A stretch of DNA of 64,000 nucleotides from Tridacna crocea (lineage: Eukaryota; Mollusca; Bivalvia; Cardiida; Cardiidae), in the NCBI GenBank assembly GCA_943736015.1, contig OX031070.1, forward strand, positions 42,866,173-42,930,172, in the 5' to 3' direction. Shown one piece after another: positions 1 through 9,936 of the stretch. How positions within the stretch are numbered: position 1 is the stretch's first letter; every line of letters starts with the position of its first letter. The translations under genes were made by a program, and so were the position numbers. The notes under the pieces were generated by a model. The model had not been told where the DNA came from. It saw only the letters and a list, made by a program, of their open reading frames with translations, and ran no database searches.

Positions 1-420
1 AACATTGTAGGAAACGGAGAAAATGCTTGTAACCAGCATTTTCTCCCTTACCCACAATGTTTTCAAAAGACTATCTCTTTGAGGTTGTTTAAGTCTTTAC
101 CACACAATCCCAACTTTTAACGACCCTGAGAAAGAAACCTTTTGAAAACATTGTGAGAAAAGGAGAAAATGCTGGTAACCATTTTCTCGCCCTCTAGTAA
201 AGTCAGAATGAAATTTTTTATGTAACCCTTTACCAAACAATCCTGAGTTTTAATAACCTTTGTGGAAAAGGCTTTGAAAACAACATGGGAAAAGGGGAAA
301 ATGCTAATATTTTCCCCTTTTCCCATAATCTTTTTTCCATCCTTGCAGACAAATTTTACAATCTGAACCAAATCAAATTTGTTGTCTGCAGAATGCTGAT
401 GCTTTTGAAATTGATTGGTC
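1..420. mobile_element. Three truncated MITE A copies
   Basis: The window opens inside a palindrome (1-70). A second copy follows (about 90-225) whose right palindrome arm is cut short, then a diverged third (about 225-420) with core GAAAATGCTAATATTTTCCCC. Confidence 0.75.
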
Positions 421-446
421 TCATTACTTATACATAAGGTTACGAG

Positions 447-674
447 TTAAACTGTTGCCACACAGCAAATTTTTAGACCTATCCAAATTGAAAGCATTTT
501 GAAGTGGGCAATTTCAAAGTGGCTCAAATGGTGCACTGTTGCTCTGATCGTGTAGAAAACATTGTGGGAAAACGAGAAAATGCTGGTTACCAGCATTTTC
601 TCCTTTTCCCACAATGTTTTCAAAAGGCTTCTTCCTCAGGGGTGTCAAAAGTCATCATTGTGTGGTAAAGGGTA
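447..674 (+). mobile_element. MITE subfamily D
   Basis: Left arm reads GCCACACAGCAAATTTTTAG and the palindrome is intact. Together with 5182-5409 and 48962-49195 it forms a subfamily ending ...CATTGTGTGGTAAAGGG. Confidence 0.85.
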
Positions 675-760
675 AATAACTAATCAAAAGACTCCGTTGT
701 CACTAAACAACTCCATTTACGGTAAATTTGAATGTCGGTAAAATTCCGCTAGCTACTTAC

Positions 761-1159
761 TGTTGTATTCAAACTCCGAGCTTTAAACCACGGTTTTTTA
801 CAAGTTTTCCTTGATTGGTGCCGATTGGAAACACGCCTTGGCCAGAATTTCAACAAGTTTCTATGTAGCAAAACTATATCTTTTAGAGCATGGAATGGTA
901 TACCCCATTTCATACCATAATAAACAATTTGACGAGGTTTAATGTTACGAATAAGCCTCCACAGTCGCCTGCTTGGTTCGTGCAAGAAACGCCGACCCAC
1001 AGCAATAGCTATATTCCTTCCGTAGCCTTTCGTAAGCAAGATAGCGATGATCAAAGTACTGTACAATAACGAGGGGTTGTAAGCGACAGTTTCCACCCAG
1101 TTAGAAGGATAAATGATCCCCGTTGAGTTGAAAACATTTTCCCAGAGGATTTGGAACAT
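761..1159 (-). CDS. Long unrecognised coding exon, 133 codons
   Basis: An open frame from ATG 1159-1157 to a strong donor ACAACA|gtaagt at 761/760; unspliced reading stops at 749. It is the longest non-repetitive open frame in the left 15 kb. The product starts MFQILWENVFNSTG, has a hydrophobic patch (SLLYSTLIIAILL) and then a very basic region (RRFLHEPSRRLWRLIRN). The in-frame upstream stop fits this ATG as a true start, so the exon may be the first of a gene leaving the window to the left. It cannot join directly to the exon at 7434-7603 because the phases differ. Family not recognised. Confidence 0.45.
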
Positions 1160-1249
1160 GGTTAAAGACCCACTTTATCTTGATCAATGTTTGTTTTTCG
1201 TCACTATGGCTCTTCCAGCTATCAGGTAAATCATTTGTAGAGTTAATTT

Positions 1250-1577
1250 AGCTCTTTATCAGACGACAAAATTTTAGTCTTGTCCAAATTAAAAGCATAT
1301 GCAGACAGCAATTTCAATGTGGGTCAAATCATGCAACTTTTCTTTGATACAACAGAAAACATTGTGGGAAAAGGAGAAAATGCTGGTTACCAGCATTTTC
1401 TCCTTTTCACACATTGTTTTCAATGTGTTTAAAATATGAAAGTTGTCTTTCAAAGGGTAGAAAGCTTTGCAGGAAAAGAGGAAAATGCTTGCCACCAGCA
1501 TTTTCTCCTTTTTCTACTATGATTTCAAAAGCCTTCTTTACAAAGGTCGTTAGAGCTCTGGATTGTTTGATAAAGGC
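1250..1577. mobile_element. Fused partial MITE A copies
   Basis: Two palindromic cores (near 1,358-1,420 and 1,470-1,530) with incomplete arms run into the complete copy at 1578. No gene seen. Confidence 0.7.
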
Positions 1578-1806
1578 TTAACCCTTTACCACACAATCCC
1601 GACTTTTAACGACCTTGAGAAGGAAAGCTTTTGTAAACATTGTAGGAAAAAGAGAAAATGCTGGTAACCAGCATTTTCTCCTTTTCCCACAATGTTTTCT
1701 TCCCAGCTGGAAACAAATTTCAATTTTTGGTTTACATTTATTTTGTCGTCTGCAAATGCTTTCAATTTCAACCAGTCTAAAATTTTGTCGTTTGGTAAAG
1801 GGTTAA
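1578..1806 (-). mobile_element. MITE subfamily A, complete (229 bp)
   Basis: Flanked by TTAA on both sides, with ends CCCTTTACCA...TGGTAAAGGG and central palindrome ...GCTGGTAACCAGC.... It is a good reference copy: the 55-bp short arm (CACAATCCCGACTTTTAACG) is on the left and the 110-bp long arm is on the right. Confidence 0.9.
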
Positions 1807-2560
1807 GTAGGACAAACACTGAGTATTTAGATCCACAGCAGATCTAGATCTATATCACCACTCTTACACTCACAAAAAAAATGATGAAATAGATCTACCA
1901 AATAGGAAAAAGCTGAATATACAATGTATCTTATGATACATCTAATACTTGATAGTAATTTCCTGTCCAATTCACTGTGAATACTGGCTACATGAATTAA
2001 TTTCCACTGAACACACAATTATTCCTCCGTTTTACACTACAACAGTAATATCATAACTTAAATGAACCTTTGAACTATAGTATCATATATATTTCACTTC
2101 AAAATTCACTCTTTCACAAGTATTATTAGCAAAATGTTATGTTTAAAAAAAATTCAGCATGGACCCTCCTCCTACTTAATCTCCCACTAGGTGGGGGGAC
2201 CCCATTGCTAGTGAACAGGGTTTTTATACTCAAAAGTCACATGACAAGCACTGAGCAGTCACATGGTACAGATGAGTCTATTTTGAAAGGTAGAGCAGGA
2301 TAGAAGTCTATAAATAGTACAAGAATATGTATTTAAACTGGGCATTAATTTTCTTCATTCTTCCTCATACAGTACATTTGCATCTGAGGTGATTTACAGG
2401 CTTCAAAAAAGATTAATTTGCAGCCAAAAATAACTTCACACATACACTTTCCACCTCACCATACATCAGGCGATCATCCTGCCACCTCCATGATTTTAGA
2501 ATATTGGAAAATTCCACGAGCAATGAGTAAATCCCAACACACTTACTCTAAATCAATATA
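1807..2560. other. Non-coding interval, no recognised gene
   Basis: AT-rich sequence between MITEs with no copy of the main repeat, no splice-bounded open frame and no tRNA-like box. I see nothing assignable. Confidence 0.5.
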
Positions 2561-2568
2561 AACTCTTT

Positions 2569-2745
2569 ACCAGACGACAAAATGTTAGAATTGCCCGAAT
2601 TCAAGGCAATAGCAGACGACGATTTGATGGTGGCTAAAATGATGGAACATGCCTTTCATTGAGTGGAAAACATTGTGGGAAAAGGAGAAAATGCTGGTTA
2701 CCAACATTTTCTCCTTTTCCCACAATGTTTTTTTCAAAAACTCTC
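2569..2745 (+). mobile_element. MITE A, 3'-truncated
   Basis: Long arm and palindrome present; the copy ends shortly after ...CCCACAATG and lacks its right terminus. Confidence 0.75.
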
Positions 2746-3408
2746 TGTCTCCTTCTGTTCCTTATAGTTTGTAAAAGAAATGGGATCTCTGATAGAGTAT
2801 TAGTCTACAATCTTATGAATGAAGAAGTGTGGATATACATGGAATATTGGTCGTAGTCTTTTGGATCATTCCACATTCTTGTGTATTGGTGACCTTATGA
2901 CCTCGATCTGTACCTTGAGTTGGTCTGTTGCTCATTCATTGGTTGCTACTTTATTTATGAGGCTTTTTTAACCCATCGCAGATGACTAAGTAAAAGAGAC
3001 AGAAAATTTAAAATTTGTTTTGTAAAGAGCAGAAAACATTGTGGGAAAAAGGAGAAATGCTGGTTACTAGCATTTTCTCCATTTTCCACAACGCTTTCTA
3101 AAGGCTTCTTTCTTAATGTTGTCAAAAGAAGGGATTGTGCAGAAATGGGTTAAACATTACTTCCAATTTATTAACATTGATGGCTAACTTAGTAAGTCAT
3201 TTAATATTATATCTTCAGCGGTGGGCATCTAAACTGCTTTGCCCAAGGTCACAAGTCATACACATAAGAATCTAGGGTCATCAGTAAGGATCAAACCAGG
3301 TACCCCAGCATCCTTACCACTGAGTCATAGGGATTGTGTGATAATGGGTTAATCACTAGATTTAACAATGATGGCTAACTTTGTTATTATGTCTTCAGAG
3401 GTGGGCAT

Positions 3409-3636
3409 TTAACTTATTACAAAACGACAAAATTTTGGACTGGTCCAAATTGAAAGCATTTACAGACAACAAAATAACAATGACTGAAAATTCGAAATTT
3501 GTTCTCTGAAGGGTTGAAAACATTGTGGGAAAAGGAGAAAATGCTGGTTACCAGCATTTTCTCCTTTTCCCACGATGATTTCTAAGCCTTCTTTCTTTAT
3601 GTTGTCAAAAGAAGGAATTGCCTGGTAATGGGTTAA
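3409..3636 (+). mobile_element. MITE A, complete
   Basis: TTAA at both ends. Its right arm carries unusual CTTCTTTCTTTATGTTG, shared with the copy at about 2,970-3,158, which indicates local duplication of about 480 bp. Confidence 0.85.
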
Positions 3637-3844
3637 ACATTACTTCAATTTATTTAACAATGATGGCTAACTTAGTAAGTAATTTAATACTATGTCTTCA
3701 GAGGTGGGGATCTAAAGTGCTTTGCCCAAGGTCACAAGTCATACACACAAGAATCCAGGGTTATCAGTAAGGATCAAACCAGTGACCCCAGCATCCTCAC
3801 CACTGAGCCTTTATACAATCAGCTGCAGACTTATTAGCCTTCAC

Positions 3845-4323
3845 AAAACACTGACAACTTTCAACAACCCTGACAAAGACAGCTTCTGAAAACATTGTGG
3901 GGAAAAGAAGAAAATGCTGGTAACCAGCATTTTCTCCTTTTCAAACAATGTTTCTACCCTAACAAGGACAAATTCGGTCAATTCTCTAACATTCAGTTTG
4001 ATTTGGTTGGTTGTATTGGGGTTTAACACCACTTTAACAGCTAAGGTCATGTCATTGGGGTCAGTGACGCACATGTGTTTCCTGGTTTTTTCACACCGGT
4101 ACTAACACAACTTTCTTTCCAAAGCCACTGACTACTTTTCTCACATGCTTCAGCAGAGGTGAAAGAAAGTGCGCCTCAACCAGGTATCGAACACACAACC
4201 ACCAGGCCATGAGTCCGACACGCTCACCACTGAGCCACCCTGGCGGGCAACATTCAGTTTGAGGTCTGCAATGACTTTCAATTCGGATTAGTCTGAAATT
4301 TTGTAGTCTGTTAAAAAGAGTTG
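3845..4323 (-). mobile_element. MITE A split by a SINE
   Basis: Left part 3845-4001 and right part 4249-4323 form one element interrupted by the SINE at 4002-4248, with the 14-bp sequence AACATTCAGTTTGA repeated on both sides. Confidence 0.85.
4002..4248 (-). mobile_element. tRNA-headed SINE (family 1) with 14-bp target duplication
   Basis: On the - strand it starts TGCCCGCC..GGTGGCTCAGTGG (A-box-like) and has a B-box-like GTTGTGTGTTCGATACC. Its 3' tail reads GTTAAACCCCAATACAACC. Target duplication AACATTCAGTTTGA lies at 3988-4001 and 4249-4262. Related copies: 37,084-37,347 and 43,263-43,527. Confidence 0.85.
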
Positions 4324-4343
4324 AACTTCTGTGTCCTAGCCAT

Positions 4344-4641
4344 TGATTGATTGATTGATTGCACAGAGTTTAACGTTGTTTTCAAGATTATTTTAGTTAT
4401 ATCTTTGTGGACAATGCACCTATCAATGCTTTCCTAGAAAGTCTTATACACCAATACTCTCAACAAGTTTCATTCCAAGCCACTGGCTTCTTTTCCACAT
4501 AACCATAGTCGAAACAATGGACAGTGGCGAGAAAGGAATGGAACTTGTCACACTGATCATCATCAATCCTCGCAAAGAAATTGATTGAGCCAGGGATCAA
4601 ACCACAACCTGCAGGCTACCGACTGTCGCTACCTGGGCTCA
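4344..4641 (-). mobile_element. tRNA-headed SINE (family 2)
   Basis: Shares GGATTGATGATGATC and AGCCACTGGCTTC blocks with copies at 32,152-32,457, 34,699-35,011 and 39,226-39,516. The tRNA-like head is at the right end on the - strand and the (TGAT)n tail is at the left. Confidence 0.75.
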
Positions 4642-4866
4642 GGGTCTTTTTCATTGAAGGCTTGCAAACTACTGCCTTACCAGACTGAATGTTGTTTTGC
4701 CCTGCTTTCAGTATTATTTCATTTCTATCATGGCAACAGTTCACTACATCATTTAAGTCATGGGTTTTATGGGTACTAAATCAGGGCTTTGAAATGTCTT
4801 GCTCCAGGAAACTCCCATATAAGACTTGGTGCTTTGATTGAGGATTGAACCAGAGGCCTCAAGATC

Positions 4867-5090
4867 TTAACTCTTTACATAACGAAAAAACATTTAGACT
4901 GGGTCAAATTGGAAGCATTTGCAAAAATTAATGCGACTCAAAAATTGAATTTTGTTCTAAGAAAGGTGGAAAACATTGTGAGAAAAGGAGAAAATGCTGG
5001 TTACCAGCATTTTCTCCTTTTCCCACTATGTTTTCCAAGGCTTTCTTTCTCAGGGTCATTAAAGGTTTAGCTTGTGTGCTAAAGGGTTAA
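4867..5090 (+). mobile_element. MITE A, complete
   Basis: TTAA flanks, intact palindrome with centre GGTTACC, long arm left. Confidence 0.85.
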
Positions 5091-5181
5091 ATCCTACACT
5101 TTGCCACTGAGCCAGGCAGGTTCGATTACTTTGCCAAAGAGGGTGATAAAATATTCAAGCCATGCGCTGGCAAAAAAGAGA

Positions 5182-5409
5182 TTAACCTGTTACCACACGG
5201 CAAACTTTTAGACCCATCCAAATTGAAAGCACTTGTAGACGTCAATTTCAAAGTGGCTACAATGGTGCAATTTTGCTTTGAAAGGGTAGAAAACTTTGTG
5301 GGAAAAGGAGAAAATGCTGGTTACCAGCATTTTCTCCTTTTCCCACAATGTTTTCAAAAGGCTGCTTCCTCCGGGGCGTCAAAGTCGCCATTGTGTGGTA
5401 AAGGATCAA
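5182..5409 (+). mobile_element. MITE subfamily D
   Basis: Starts TTAACCTGTTACCACACGG; the right TTAA has decayed to ATCAA. Palindrome intact. Confidence 0.85.
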
Positions 5410-5620
5410 TGTATCTCTGAACCATGCATTTTACCAGTCAAGATTAGTGATCATAATGATTATACGTCCATTGTGTCTATTTTGACTAACAACCATGTGA
5501 ATCATTGGGTAGACTTGTCCTTTGACATGCACAAAATTGACCAAAAACAATATGTTCTGACCCTGGTCAGCCTGCCTGGACTGCACAGGTTGACCAGGGT
5601 CAATATTTTTTGCAGGTAAA

Positions 5621-5854
5621 TTAACCCTCTACTCCATAGATACTCATTTTGACGTATTAACAACAGACAGCTTTTGAAAACATTGTGGGAAAAGGAGAAA
5701 TTGCTCGTAACGAGCAATTTCTCCTTTTCCCACAATGTTTTCCACTCAATCAGATATAAATTTGTATTCTCATTTGTCCATATTTTTGGCACCATATCTT
5801 TATTTGCTGCTGAAATGGAACAGCCTCAAATTGGCATATCAGGTAAAGGGTTAA
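5621..5854. mobile_element. MITE subfamily B2, complete
   Basis: TTAA flanks, left end CCCTCTACTCCATAGATACTC, and the second palindrome version (AAATTGCTCGTAACGAGC). Its right TTAA is also the left TTAA of the next copy. Confidence 0.85.
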
Positions 5855-6175
5855 CTCTTTGCCAAACGACAAAATTCTAGACTGGTCCAAATTGAAAGCA
5901 TTTGCAGACGACAAAATAAAGGTGAATCAAAAATTGAAATTCGATTTGGAAAGGAGAGAAAACATTGTGGGAAAAGGAGAGAATGCTAGTGTTTTCACAA
6001 GGCTTCTTTTCAAGGGTCCTTTTCCCACAATGTTTTCTAGTGGCTTCTTCCTTAGGGTCGTCAAAAGTAGGGAACCAAAACCAAAATTCAATTTATGAGT
6101 CACATTTATTTTGTCGTCTGCAAAATGCTTTGCATTTGGACTAGTCCAATATTTCGTCATTTGGTGAAATGTTAA
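5851..6175. mobile_element. Fold-back MITE chimera (long arms at both ends)
   Basis: Both ends are the long arm in inverted orientation (TTTGCCAAACGAC... and ...TTTCGTCATTTGGTGAAA), while the core is rearranged (CTAGTGTTTTCACAAGG). TTAA flanks. Confidence 0.8.
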
Positions 6176-6414
6176 GGCTTTTTTTGAACACACACAATAT
6201 AGGACGGAGTAGACAAAAGATCAGACTGGCTACTCTTTACTGTCTGATCCTAATAGATCTACAATCTACAGTGGTAGTTTTCAGAACAACCATGAAGTTT
6301 CTCACAAAACAGTGGACCGTGTGAAACAAACAAAGATCAGACTACACATTGCATCCAGTCTGATCTTGATCTACACTATCAGAGTCCCAATTATTCACTC
6401 TTTACAATCTGTGT

Positions 6415-6642
6415 TTAACTCTCTAACAAACGAAAAAAATTTGGACTAGTCCAAATCGAAAACATTTGCAAACGACAAAATAAATGTGAATAAAAAAATG
6501 AAACTTAATTTGGAAAGGGTAGAAAACATTGTGGGAAAAGGAGAAAATGCTGGTTACCAGCATTTTCTCCTTTTCCCACAATGTTTTCAAAGGCTTTCTT
6601 ACTCAGGGTTGTATAAGCCGGGATTATGTGGTAAAGCGTTAA
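6415..6642 (+). mobile_element. MITE A, complete
   Basis: TTAA flanks; the right TTAA (6639-6642) is shared with the next copy. Confidence 0.85.
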
Positions 6643-6794
6643 CCCTTTACCACACAATCCCGATTTTTAACAACCCATGTTTTCTACCCTACCAAAACAA
6701 ATTTAAATTCTTTAGTCACTTTCGTTTTGTCATAGATCTGCAAATGCTTTCAATTTGGACCAGTCTGTCATTTTGTCGTTTGGTAAAGAGTTAA
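6639..6794 (-). mobile_element. Coreless MITE A
   Basis: Both outer arms and both TTAAs are present, but the central palindrome is almost exactly missing: the short arm goes straight to ATGTTTTCTACCC. Confidence 0.85.
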
Positions 6795-6961
6795 ATGACC
6801 TTTGGAAAGGTTTTTGAATATGCTAGTGGAAAAAGGACAAAATGCTACGAAATGTCATTTTCCCCTTTTCATCACTCTTTTTCCCCCACAGCTTTAGTAA
6901 TAATATCATGTGATTATTTGATGATTATTTAACCCTTTACCAAACAATAAATTTAAGGCTC

Positions 6962-7190
6962 TTAACCCATTACCACACAAAGCCGACTTTTAAAGACCCT
7001 GGGAAAGAAGCTTTATGAAAACGTTGTGGGAAAAGAAGAAAATGCTGGTAACCAGTAATTTCTCCTTTTCCCACCATGTTTTCTACCCTATCAAAGAAAA
7101 TTTGCACCATTTCAGCTACACAAATATTGTTGTCTGCAAATGCTTTCAATATGGACAAGGCTAAAATTTTGTCGTCTGTCAAAGGTTTAA
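6962..7190 (-). mobile_element. MITE A, complete
   Basis: TTAA flanks; core GCTGGTAACCAGTAATTT, so the right palindrome arm carries extra changes. Confidence 0.8.
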
Positions 7191-7433
7191 AGATTGAAAG
7201 CATCATTCTGTAGAAAATAAGTTCTATTTTGACACAAATTAGCCACTCTTCTCTGACAGGGCAGAAAACAATATGGGAAAAGGAGAAAACACTGGATAGC
7301 AGCATTTTCTCCTTTTCCCAGAATGTTTTCAAAAGATTTCATGACCCAAAGGTTATAAAATACAGGATTGTTGGGTGAAGGGTTGTTGAAAGGTTAAAAG
7401 TAATAAATAAACAGAAAAGCCATAGTCACTTAC

Positions 7434-7603
7434 CACACCATTTAGGGTTCCCTGCTGGCCATATCCCAAAGTTCCTTCGGATAATTTCTCCCCTAGGATA
7501 GTAGTAATGCCCTTGAAGGAGAGATATCCCCCAATACATGTGACAGTTGTCAGTAAAATCACCCTTCCTTTAGAAAATCTTACTCTGACTGGTTCACCCA
7601 TAG
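7434..7603 (-). CDS. Coding exon of unrecognised small membrane protein
   Basis: 170 nt, acceptor tctag|CTATGGG, donor TGTG|gtaagt. The open frame contains ATG at 7601-7599 (MGEPVRVRFSKGR) followed by one hydrophobic segment (VILLTTVTCIGGYL), then ITTILGEKLSEGTLGYGQQ. The exon is free of MITE sequence and both splice sites are strong. It ends in phase 0, so more exons should lie at lower coordinates or off the window; none was found with confidence. I do not recognise the family. A short N-terminus plus one hydrophobic helix would suit a small single-pass or mitochondrial membrane protein, but that is a guess. Confidence 0.6.
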
Positions 7604-7776
7604 CTAGAAAAGTCAAAATGTTAAAACTGGTGATCATATTCATATAACCTTTTATCACACAGTCCTCAGCGCAAAATTTTGACATCCCTAATGAATAGAG
7701 CTTTTGCAACATTTCAGAGAAAATGCTGGTAATGGAACTTGCATTTTCACCTTTTTCCATAGTGTTTTCTATGTTT

Positions 7777-8148
7777 TTAATTCTTTACCATACAATCCTG
7801 ACTTTTAATGACCCTTTGAAGGAAGCCTTTGGAAAACATTGTGGGAAGAGGGAAAATGCTGGTAGGGCCCAAAAAATCCACTCAATACTAGTAAAAATTT
7901 GGTGAGGGCAAGTGAATTCTCCTTTGTCTAACAGTACGATGATCGAGTGCAAAATGGCAGGGGGACAAGTAAGAATTCTGAAATTTTTTGGACCAAGGCT
8001 GGTAACCAGCATTTTCTCCTTTTTCCACAATGTTTTCTACCCTTCACAAAATAAATTTCAAAATTTCAGTCACTTTAATTTATTTTGTCGTCTGCAAATG
8101 CTTTCAATTTGGACAAGCCTAAAATATTGTTGTTTGATAGAGAGTTAA
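7777..8148 (-). mobile_element. MITE A with a 133-bp insertion in its core
   Basis: TTAA flanks. The palindrome is interrupted by 7865-7997, flanked by the direct repeat GCTGGTA. Confidence 0.85.
7865..7997. mobile_element. Small nested insertion with 7-bp target duplication
   Basis: Flanked by GCTGGTA at 7858-7864 and 7998-8004. Near its ends are GGGCCCAAAAAAT and ATTTTTTGGACC, an inverted pair. Superfamily unknown. Confidence 0.7.
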
Positions 8149-8209
8149 ATGAGGTTCAGGTAATACTAGTAGTGTCTTTTATAAAGGTGCAAATAGCAGC
8201 CAAAAGCTT

Positions 8210-8438
8210 TTTACTCTTTACAAAACAACAAAACTTTGGACTGGTCCAAATTGAAAGCACTTGCAGAAGACAAAATGAACTTAACTCAAAAATTGAAATT
8301 GGTTTCCATCAGGGTAGAAAACAATGTGGGAAAAGGAGAAAGTGCTGTTTGCCACCATTTTCTCCTTTTCCCACAATGTTTTCAAAAGGCCTATTTCTCA
8401 GGGTCGTTACAAGTCGGGATTGTGTGGTAAAGGATTAA
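8210..8438 (+). mobile_element. MITE A
   Basis: Right TTAA at 8435-8438, left one decayed; core is GCTGTTTGCCACCATTTT, an eroded palindrome centre. Confidence 0.75.
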
Positions 8439-8454
8439 ATCTGAATCAGACCAT

Positions 8455-8620
8455 TTGAAACTAGAGCTGTCACTAAATGTGACTTTATACCCCCCCAGCG
8501 CTTTGACAGTATTTTGTACGCAGACAGACACAGGGACAGAGGCACAGTCGGACAGACGGACACACAGATAGACAAGCTGATTCCAGTTTACTCCCCAAAA
8601 CATTCATTTTATGGGGTTAT
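8455..8620. repeat. Interspersed repeat starting ACTAGAGCTGTCACT
   Basis: A second copy of its beginning (ACTAGAGCTGTCACTGAATG) is at 31,357-31,410. It contains a GACAGACGGACAC-rich stretch. Class unknown. Confidence 0.6.
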
Positions 8621-8810
8621 AATTATGATAATTATAGTTAAAATGACAATCCCTGATTGAAGCTGGCCAAATGTTAATAACTGGCAAGAAAATGAATGTT
8701 GAAACAAAAAGACAAAAGTCACACTATCTTTTGAACCCACACAAGTACGGCAGGTACCATATTTTTCCTAATAAAAGACTAAATGGTGGCTCCCTCCTCC
8801 AGAAAAACTC

Positions 8811-9038
8811 TTGACTCTTTACCAAACAAGCCCTGGTTTTCACGACCCTTGGAAGGAAAGCTTTTGATACCTTGTGTGAAATAGAGAAAATGCTGGTAAC
8901 CAGCATTTTCTCCATTTGCCACAAGGTTTTCTACCTATTCGCTGACAAATTCCGTAAAAAGAGACACTTTTAATTTATCGTCTGCAAATGTTTTCAATAT
9001 GGACTGGTCCAACATTCTGTTGTTTGGTAAAAAGTTAA
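8811..9038 (-). mobile_element. MITE A
   Basis: Right TTAA 9035-9038; left end decayed to TTGA. Core palindrome retained with a substitution pair in the outer stem. Confidence 0.75.
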
Positions 9039-9446
9039 ATCATGATAACCTAAATGTATAATACCTCATGAAATTATTAATATTTCCTCTTACACAAAGA
9101 AATACAAAACTGGACAGGCTATTTGCTTTGCAAATTGGGTACAAGTTAAAGGTTACCCAAATCTCTGTTTTGCATAGCCCCTGGGAGCTTTTATTAGAAA
9201 AAATATGGTACCCTTCAAATTAATTTGGACGAAAGCCAAGTGTTGCTGGTTCAAAGCATTGGATTCAGGAATGATATCTCCTTCTCCGGCAGTGTAGATC
9301 CAAGATTAGACTGCACTTTCTGTGCAGTCTGATCTTGACTAACACTGTCCGCAAAAGGTCAGTGAGTGGTGCTTAGCAGCCTAAGGGTTGAAATGCCAAA
9401 AAAAATATAAATACTGATTGCATAAAAAAAAAAACACCATACTTAC

Positions 9447-9561
9447 TTGTGATCTGCCGGTTTCCATGCTGTAGCCGTTGGCTTATAATCCCGTTAAAAT
9501 CAACCAATGCCATGTGATGCAGGCATCTCATCAGTTTCATTTTTCACTTGTTTGTTTTCAC
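9447..9561 (-). CDS. Upstream exon of the unrecognised - strand gene (5' UTR or N-terminus)
   Basis: 115 nt with acceptor tttag|GTGAA and donor ACAA|gtaagtat. An ATG at 9540-9538 opens 31 codons (MKLMRCLHHMALVDF...) that splice in frame (phase 1) to the exon at 7434-7603. The protein is not compelling, and the next exon has its own good ATG, so this may be 5' UTR. A TGA lies two codons before the ATG. Confidence 0.5.
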
Positions 9562-9711
9562 CTAAATAAACGAAAAATAAAACACTTTGCTTTATTACAG
9601 TTGTATGTATTACTATCATTTTCACGTTTTTAAGATATATTTATGGACATCACATGATACTTAAGATTTTTCTAGAAATAACTTACAAAAAGTATTTGAC
9701 TGTATTCTCTT

Positions 9712-9936
9712 TTAACCCTTTCCCAAATGGCAAATTTTGGACTACACCTATTGAAAGCATTTTGCAGACAAATTAACAGTTGCTAAAAAGATTACTTTTC
9801 TATATGATAGGGTAGAAAACATTGTAGGAAAAGGAGAAAATGCTCGTTACCAGCATTTTCTCCTTTTCCCACAATGTTTTCAAAAGGCTTCTATTCCTGA
9901 CCCGTAAAAACCAGGGATTGTTTGGGAAAGAGTTAA
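9712..9936 (+). mobile_element. MITE, subfamily with CCCTTTCCCAAA ends
   Basis: Complete with TTAA flanks. The left arm includes AATTAACAGTTGC and the right end TTGTTTGGGAAAG. The closest relative is 19418-19645. Confidence 0.85.
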
